A stretch of DNA of 64,000 nucleotides, taken from positions 65,145,293-65,209,292 of the forward strand of contig JAYGXS010000003.1 of the NCBI GenBank assembly GCA_036362985.1. Direction: 5' to 3'. This stretch comes from Ligula intestinalis. Lineage: Eukaryota > Platyhelminthes > Cestoda > Diphyllobothriidea > Diphyllobothriidae. A program made the position numbers and the translations under genes. Shown in pieces: positions 57,401-64,000 of the stretch; within the stretch, counting starts at the first letter, position 1, and each line of letters begins with the position of its first letter. Below the pieces are notes generated by a model that saw only the letters and a program-made list of their open reading frames with translations, ran no database searches and had not been told where the DNA came from.

Positions 57401-60370
57401 GATAAATTTGCAGAGTGCAGTTTCTCTGGAAGGATAGGGATCTATATTCTGCCAAGTAAGTTAGTTTCGGACAATAGTTTAGCGGCCGTCTGAACCAAAA
57501 GAAAGAACTTTCAAATGTTACTTGATGAATATGTTAATAGTTTTGGCTAAAGTGATTAGACTTTCTCGTATTATTGTTAAGAATACCGGACAGCTTTTCT
57601 TTTACTGTTGTGCAGTTCAAACGTTCTTTAAAAAGAAGGTGTTTTCCGTGTTCAGTAGTAGGTTTTTAACATAGTCCCTAACATATGCTTCGAGTTATAC
57701 TCAGTGGCAAGGTTTGGAAAACCGAAACTTCAAATGACTTTCAACTCATGCATGCTCTTTTGGATGATGAAAATGATAAAAAAACGTAATTTTCTTATGC
57801 AATGCCGAGAAAAACAGAATTGGCAGTTGCATTTTGAAACGGCTCTATCTGATATTAGTGACCAAGTAAAATTCATTCTCGGCGCTTATTTAGCTTACTC
57901 TAAAGTAGAAGACGTGAAGTTTTGGGAGATAATCCTGTTCACAGGGCCCTAATTTTTGTCGATTTATTCATCTAGTTGCCAAAGACTTTTTCAGAATGAT
58001 TTTTGCAATCATTGACCTGAAGAGAAACGTTGGCATCCATAATTGTTTTGCTTGAGTAAAAATTCAATCAAAGGACTTGGAACATAGCAGGTTTAGGCTA
58101 GTTAGGCATGCGAAGCCTATCTCTTTTCATGGTATTAATAATTGATAAAGCTCTCTTAAGGAATGAAGAACCACCTTTTGCGTTAGCGTTTTAATTGAAT
58201 AAAAGGAAAGACAGATTGGCAGGGCACAGAAAAGCACATCACATAATGCAATTGGTCTTCAGCTCTTCCCAGGTCCCAACGCTCCCATTAGGCCTAAATT
58301 CAAGTCTAAAACTAATCTAAGCCATAGTCCTTATCCCGCTAGAGTTAAGCGCATGGGATCCTTATCAATATTGGTCAGTTCTCCTTTGCATAATCGAGAG
58401 TTACCTTTTTAATTTAACCAAAGGCTAAGTCAGTAACGCTTTCCTCTACAATGCATGTTCATTCAATTTTTATTGTCTATTTTCAACATATTTTTAAACT
58501 TCCGCACGGGAAAAAATTGTATTTTTCTAAAAAGCACTAAAGGACAGTGATCGCTCCCCCCTTCAATGCCATGATCGAGAATATATATCGGCAACTGCTT
58601 TTTGGGTGAAACGCCAGCCTCCGTTTTTACACATGCAAGCACTCTAAAGGCTGACAACATGCCCTCTTTTCACATCCCACCAGTGTGGCCTTGCCACTTT
58701 TACGTTCCCTTCGAAGTGTTTCAGGCATGAGCGCTTTTTTCAAGAGTGAGTACCGTTCGTTTAAGCCTATGTTTGACCATTTTTATCCTCAACGCGGTCC
58801 TCGACCATCTGCTCGACACCAGCCGTAAGTGAGCGCTTAAAACACCTTTCAACTCGAGTTTACTTTGTTTGGAAGCGACTACATTTTGCGCACCGATGAC
58901 ATGCAGCTAGAAAATTCAGTTGTCTGTTTAACATGTTTTCCAGTTATATGCAATAGGATTGATAAGCAGGCATTTCGTTTTTTGCACAATAATAGACAAC
59001 TTTATCCACGTAGCTTTGCGTGAAAGTTGACCTGTCATTTTCATGAGGTAAAATTTTCATCTCGCATTTTGTCCCCCGACCCCACCTTTGGGATTCCTTC
59101 CGGCCCATGGCCCCGCCCTCTTCTAGTTCTGTTGTGTTATCGACTGCTATATACCTTGCCAATGTAATTCATGCATCAGCGTTAGTACCAGCTTATTCAT
59201 AGTAAGTTTTTACATGACGCTGGACCAACACGGAGGCTAGATCAGGACACGGAAGGCGTTATTCGGATTTCGCTCCCATAATTTATTTCGCTAACGGGTA
59301 GCATGACATCACGCGTAGGTGTACGTTCACACCGTTCCAACCTCTAGCGCCTGATACCTAGCCCAGTAGGTTTTGCCAGGCAGTAATACCGTGAGAGTTT
59401 TACATCCACCCAGCCCCGGCCCCGGTTTTTTCGACTCCGTCATGACCTCAGGCATGGGTGGGTGAAAAACGAGAGAGTTCTGTAAATGGAATGTAAGTCT
59501 ACTGTCCGTTAGAAGGAACTGGCGCTTACGTCAGCACGTTTGATTAAAACATGCTGAAACACGCGGTAGAAGTCTTTGCGTGTAACGGTTGAACTGCCAT
59601 GTGCAGAGAAGAAAAAAACTGGTTGGTTTGCTGTATGAGCGTATAATGATTGCGTGATTTGTATTTTAAGAAGCTCAATTAAAAAAACACCTCTGTATAT
59701 TTTTGTGCATTTCGGGTAATAAAAATCGGTTGAGGCCAAACTATTCATTTTCCAGTTATAACACATAAATCAGTAAAAGTAGTACTGCAGATTCCTTGCG
59801 TTTTTTACAGAACTTTCTATCGCAATCTTCTAAATATAATGGCAACTAACAAATGTGGTTAAACGTCTTCCCTACTGAGATGACGGCTCCTTTGTGATGC
59901 TCCTTCATCGTGTCCAAAAAACGACTGTTCTTTTCATTCTGGTAATTTCGAGTTGCGTAAATTGCCTGTATATCAGCAAATGACAAGGCTGCCGCTTAAT
60001 TATTTGTCATGCCTTGGAATAAAATGCAGGTTCAATTTACTGAATTTTGACATGAATGATTTACTTTAAGGTAACGAGTGATTGAGTATTTAAAGTTAAA
60101 TTTCATACCAGTTTCTCGAACCGAGCAGTTCAAACAATTTATTTTACCATCCCACGTCTAATACGCCTAGTCTTTTATCTGCATCCCGAAGGTTAAATGA
60201 CGACGGCATTTTAAGTAGTGTAGTTCATACAGGCCTAGTCCCATCACTTTATCCTGAAGAAGTGGTGGCTATGGGAGGTTTATAGGTAGAGCATTAGGAA
60301 ATACAGTGGTATGCACTCTGATAACTGTTCTAGGCATTTTTATTTTATTACGAAACATTGTTGATTTACA
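51500..60370. other. no feature recognised (8.9 kb)
   Basis: AT-rich interval with only short, motif-free open frames. Slightly less AT-rich blocks at 52,250-52,700 and 56,070-56,240 have no identifiable content. Confidence 0.4.
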
Positions 60371-60379
60371 TCTGTAGAT

Positions 60380-60760
60380 TTTTTTACTCTGTATTTTCAC
60401 TAAACCTATTGCGGAAAAACACGTTTATCAAAATGCAGGTTTCTTGAAATTAACGAAAAGATAGAATTAGGGGTAAATAGGTCAGCTGCTTCAACTTACA
60501 TGAGTTTCAACATACAGTTCAGGAGTAAGATTAGTATAGTGCGCCGCACCGCGCACAGTTTCAATTTAAATGCGGAGCAACTAACTCCCAGTGGCCGTGG
60601 GAAACAACTTCAACTACATTTTTCACTTAACTCTTCGAAAAATTTCCTTCACTGACTGTCCTATAAAGCCACCCTCAAAACCCCTATAGCCACAGTTGCA
60701 ATATAAAAATTGTTTGGACTACGGGTATATGAGATGCACAATTTAAACTACCTTTGCCGA
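60380..60760 (+). repeat. PLE terminal-repeat fragment (dispersed repeat, copy 2)
   Basis: Homologous to 5,880-6,420: tatcaaaatgcaggtttctt, gcgccgcaccgcgcac, atgcggagcaactaactccc, caaaacccctata, aaactacctttgccg, in the same order and orientation. Between the last two landmarks it is about 125 bp shorter than the 6-kb copy, and the missing part is the hammerhead and its hairpin. A PLE nuclease frame starts about 130 bp downstream. Confidence 0.65.
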
Positions 60761-60769
60761 ACTAGTAAG

Positions 60770-61380
60770 ACGATGTCTAAGGACAGCAGTCACGAGTGCT
60801 TTCCCGGCGGCTAACTTACGCGTATTCTTCACAAACTCTCCTCTTCTGCGGATGGGGGGTAAAGACAGGCTACCGCTACAGGCCACCTCCCTGTGATTTA
60901 TTCCTTCATCTGCTCCCGTGGGGCGGGATATATCGGCCGAACAACGAGACGTCTGGAGAAAAGGATACGCGAACACATATCAGCCTGGTTAGGTAAAAGG
61001 GAAAATCGATCGATCTCAAGCTCAATCCTCGCACACCTGGTCGATACAAATCACCAAGTTGACGCGAGAAAGGCATTTCAGGTCATATATCAGGCACCCA
61101 CGCTCTACTCTAAAGGCCTGCGTAAACGGGTGCTAGCCACAGCTGAGGTAGTGGCAATTCGTTCAACAAAACCTGCTCTCTGCTGTCAAAAGACGCTGGT
61201 ACATGCCATCTCCCTCCCGTGGCAGACGCATACAAGGATTCCGCACCGCTAGAAGCCACTACGTCAGAACTAACGACGTCAGAAGCTACGCAGCCCGAAA
61301 CCATACTACCACAGCCGCAGAGAACACGCATTGCGAACATGCTGCTCACAGTCACAGAGAGCCCGCTGCGCGTATGACGT
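60770..61380 (+). mobile_element. Penelope-like element remnant J (GIY-YIG end)
   Basis: The plus strand carries a degraded linker (RLPLQATS in the frame just upstream), an open GIY-YIG nuclease frame and, after it, a C-rich tract at 61,486-61,500 (ccccctcccccctacctc). That tract matches the one following remnants F and G. No RT precedes it, so it is 5'-truncated behind the terminal-repeat fragment. Confidence 0.7.
60893..61252 (+). pseudogene. PLE GIY-YIG endonuclease domain, open but truncated
   Basis: A 119-codon frame reads VIYSFICSRGAGYIGRTTRR (the first codon precedes the Met), RLEKRIREHISAWLGK, SSSILAHLVDTNHQVD, ARKAFQVIYQAP, VLATAEVVAIRSTKP and a tail with HAISLPW. The VIYSF and GYIG strands, the catalytic-type Arg in RIREHI and the following His form a complete GIY-YIG core. 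It lacks its RT partner, so it cannot act as a normal PLE protein. The Met at 60,893 is internal to the domain and is unlikely to be a real start. Confidence 0.75.
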
Positions 61381-61724
61381 AGATCGTGGGAATCCCCTCC
61401 CCCGTTACACACGCGTGACACCCCAACGTCCTCGGCATGCTGAGTCCGGCTCGCAGGAGACGAGGGAACTACGAGATGACAAATAACCCCCCTCCCCCCT
61501 ACCTCAATAACTATATTATCACTGTACCGAACTGCCTGCTTTAGTCGCCTATTTTCCATGTCACTGTAACGGCCTGAATTGAATGACCGAACACAGCTTT
61601 TTGCCAACACGACTTCAATCGTAAACGAAATTGGGATTTTTGCCGAAATAAATATGTACAGTTGACGAAAAGTCGCAAAGTGTTTTTGATAGATATATTG
61701 CTCTGTCAGCCACACCTTCTTCAG

Positions 61725-61775
61725 TTGATGAGGATGCGCACCAAATACGTCGAATAATTTGATAAATTAAAATAG
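61725..61775 (+). ncRNA. possible hammerhead remnant downstream of PLE J
   Basis: TTGATGA (61,725-61,731), one base, GATGCG paired with TACGTC (five of six), then GAAT where GAAA is expected, then a strong hairpin TAATTT, GAT, AAATTA. The layout is that of the PLE hammerheads, but C3 and A15.1 are changed and no stem I is visible. Confidence 0.3.
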
Positions 61776-61779
61776 CAAA

Positions 61780-64000
61780 ACGAATCGGATCGTTGATTTC
61801 ATCTCAAAACCCTAAATATGAAGCCTACATAAGCTCCAGCTATTGAATTGGTATGACTAGTCATGGGAAGTCTTTTTTAATGTTAATACCTTTTGTTGAA
61901 ATTATTTACATCTTTGAATAGCAAAAGTCAGCTTTATTTGCATACAGCAATGACAATTGCAGTTCTAACACTGTCTTACTTGAGGATTCATGCGCAGTGT
62001 GAAAGCCTTTCAGAAGCATATGTATTTTTATTACGGACAGGCAACTAATTTACCGATTTGAAATGCCATGTTAATAGATTTTTTTCTGATGTTAGTTGCA
62101 AATATAAGCTTGCAAACATGCACACCAAAGTCGTCAGAAAATTACTTGTATAGCATACTTGGCAGCAATTGGGTCAATTCGCCTCAAAATAAAGCTTCAG
62201 TATACCGATAATTTTGGAGTCAGCGAAGGCCAATACTTTGTTTCTGGCTGTTTCTATTTTATCAGAATCTACCCAGGTTTTTTGGAATTCACGCTTTTTC
62301 TATCTGCTGTTTAGTATTCAAAAATGGCAACAAAATTGCAGGCTTGCTTTTTCAGTGGGCTACCTAAAAGAAAAAAATGTTAGCGTTAAACGGACAATCT
62401 GGAACACCACACCGCTTCTGGTGCACAGGTTAAGAAAGGCAGATTTCCGTAGGGAAATGAAGAATTAATTAACTCTCCGCCATGCCTACTGCAGCTTTAA
62501 AAGTCCAAAACTTTGTTTTAAAAATTCCTCTACCTTCAAATCAACAGGTGATTCTAATTAACACGACTGACTTCAAAAAACCGTATCAAACTCGCTTTCA
62601 TACTGCAAGTGAACTCTTCTATTTCGTTTGTTGATTAAAAAAAGAGTTATCCCGAACAAAATGTGTAAACTGTGATATCTGAAAGAAAACAAAACTTGTA
62701 GTTACGGCTGGATGCACTTGTGCAAATTACAGTATTTTGACAAAAATGTGTTCGCACTGTTTATCACCTTTTCGAGAAAAGCCATATATAATATACAGTT
62801 ACAACATCAGAAGGCAGGACTCAGTCAGCAAAAAAATGCGTTCATTAATTAAGCCACTTGGTCTTATTTTTAACCCAAGCGTCAAGATTTTTTGGCAATA
62901 AAATTGTATTTACCTACTTAACACACGAATTTCATCTGCCTTTACGAAGCACTTTCCCTAAGCTTACCGTTTTTCAATGATGGATCCTGGTGGAAGTAAA
63001 AGGAGTCCTGCCAACTGTATTTAAAATTTCGTCTTTTTTCATTTGGGTCTCCCCTCTTTATCCTGCGGTCTTTTTCCTCTATTGGCAATTTGGAACAACT
63101 ATTTTAAATAAGTACTTGCTGTCACTCAAAAGTATGACCGAATATTTTAGACTGACCAAAGAGATTGGGTACAAATGCTTTGCCGGAAATCCTACCATTT
63201 CTGGTTTGTTAACGGTTCCAAATAAAATATTTAGCTGTTTGCATTTGATGGTACTGCAAGCATTGGTTTGCGCAAATTACGAGTAAACTGCTAAAGATAG
63301 GCATGAAGCTAAAAACGTAAATGTCGATAACGATATTAAAACCCATTGCGGGCAACTAACTGAACCAATGAAAAGAAAGAAGATCTTTGGAAAATCGAGT
63401 TGTACTCGCGAATTTTTGAACAAGTATCACGTGTTCGTCGTTAGACCAAATTAAAAGTGAAACAAAAATAAAAACGGAATCATAAAGCTATATTGTTGAT
63501 ACAGAAGTTCTAATATTCCAAACTGTATTAACTACATTTTGGTAGTTTTTTTCGCACAAAATGTCGCCAAGATGATGCAACTGAGGTGCGCGTGGTATCT
63601 CATATGCTTTTTGAAACATTGTCCACATCACGCGAAATTTAATTTCCACTCAAACGTACGCTTGTTGTGCTAAGTACCAGCATATTCATTCTATGCAGAT
63701 GTGTATTTTATCCAGCAGTGAATCATGGGCAAATACTTTACACATAGCCTGCCATTTTCTTGTCTATAAAATTAGTAAAAACAGATGGAGCGTGTATCCG
63801 CTTATGTTTATTTGTAACTGCATAACATTTTAGATTGAAATCCCCCAAACATACGCACCTGTGACTGTCGCAATCTGGTTAAAATATATTAAGCTCCTAG
63901 TCATCATTATTTCACCCGGTAAAATCTAGACGCCTGCGTATCTTACAGTTAATAAATCGGGCACCAAAAATGTTTTTTTGGCAAAATATGCATGAATTGA
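61780..64000. other. no confident feature; one candidate short exon
   Basis: AT-rich sequence. At 62,356-62,428 a 73-base open stretch lies between ttgctttttcag and a gttaag donor-like site, in frame VGYLKEKNVSVKRTIWNTT. I recognise no family and regard it as weak. Confidence 0.3.

Noticed and set aside
61110..61715. 201-codon minus-strand open frame
   Set aside because: It is antisense to the PLE J nuclease end and its GC-rich tail; its Val/Ser-rich peptide shows no domain.
62990..63286. 98-codon open frame
   Set aside because: No recognisable family or clear splice borders; length is not unusual for chance in 64 kb.
1..64000. CRISPR arrays, operons, rRNA genes, bacterial promoters, LTR retrotransposons or cut-and-paste transposons
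   Set aside because: No regularly spaced direct repeats, no rRNA-like conserved blocks, and no gag-pol, integrase or transposase motifs were seen on either strand.

Overview
This is eukaryotic DNA: AT-rich, with no operon-like gene packing and no long intact reading frames. It consists largely of decayed retroelements scattered through AT-rich sequence. The repertoire is CR1-like and RTE-like non-LTR elements, many Penelope-like elements (PLEs) with a GIY-YIG endonuclease, tRNA-derived SINE-like pieces and PLE-associated hammerhead ribozymes. This fits an invertebrate metazoan, and flatworm is my best guess (inference from remembered similarity of the RTE and CR1 tails; no search was possible). 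No host single-copy gene can be named. Two short stretches have exon-like splice borders but no recognisable product.

Layout. 1-1,110: nothing recognisable. 1,111-5,089 (-): nearly full-length but broken CR1-like element with ORF1, endonuclease, RT and C-terminus; its ORF1 carries a 201-bp tandem duplication. 5,880-6,420 (+): PLE terminal-repeat fragment with a hammerhead and a downstream hairpin; a second copy at 60,380-60,760 has lost exactly that module. 8,500-13,850: cluster of PLE remnants, mostly on the minus strand, two ending in hammerheads, plus a plus-strand RT scrap and a SINE head. 15,540-16,560: divergent tandem repeat of about 510 bp. 16,690-16,890: two oppositely oriented hammerheads between TA microsatellites; the one at 16,788-16,834 is almost perfect. 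18,449-22,860 (+): second CR1-like element of the same family, with antisense tRNA-like modules in front of and inside its ORF1. 23,390-23,930, 32,720-33,300, 35,041-35,884, 38,045-39,330, 39,590-40,110, 49,020-51,300 and 60,770-61,380: further PLE remnants, one bounded by 140-bp inverted repeats. 37,390-37,990 (-): RTE-like C-terminus. 42,885-43,030 and 46,505-46,660: two palindromic hammerhead-derived units. The other intervals (notably 23.9-32.7 kb and 51.5-60.4 kb) show nothing I can support.

How the parts relate. PLEs encode an RT and a GIY-YIG nuclease, and are known to carry type I hammerhead ribozymes in their terminal repeats. Here at least seven places hold a hammerhead or its remains. 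Six share the layout CUGANGA, one base, six-pair stem II, GAAA, CGUC; most are followed by a second hairpin whose pairs co-vary between copies. That ribozyme-plus-hairpin module, and its inverted or palindromic derivatives, is the most interesting signal in the window. Nothing here looks competent to move by itself, because every coding copy has stops, frameshifts or catalytic substitutions.
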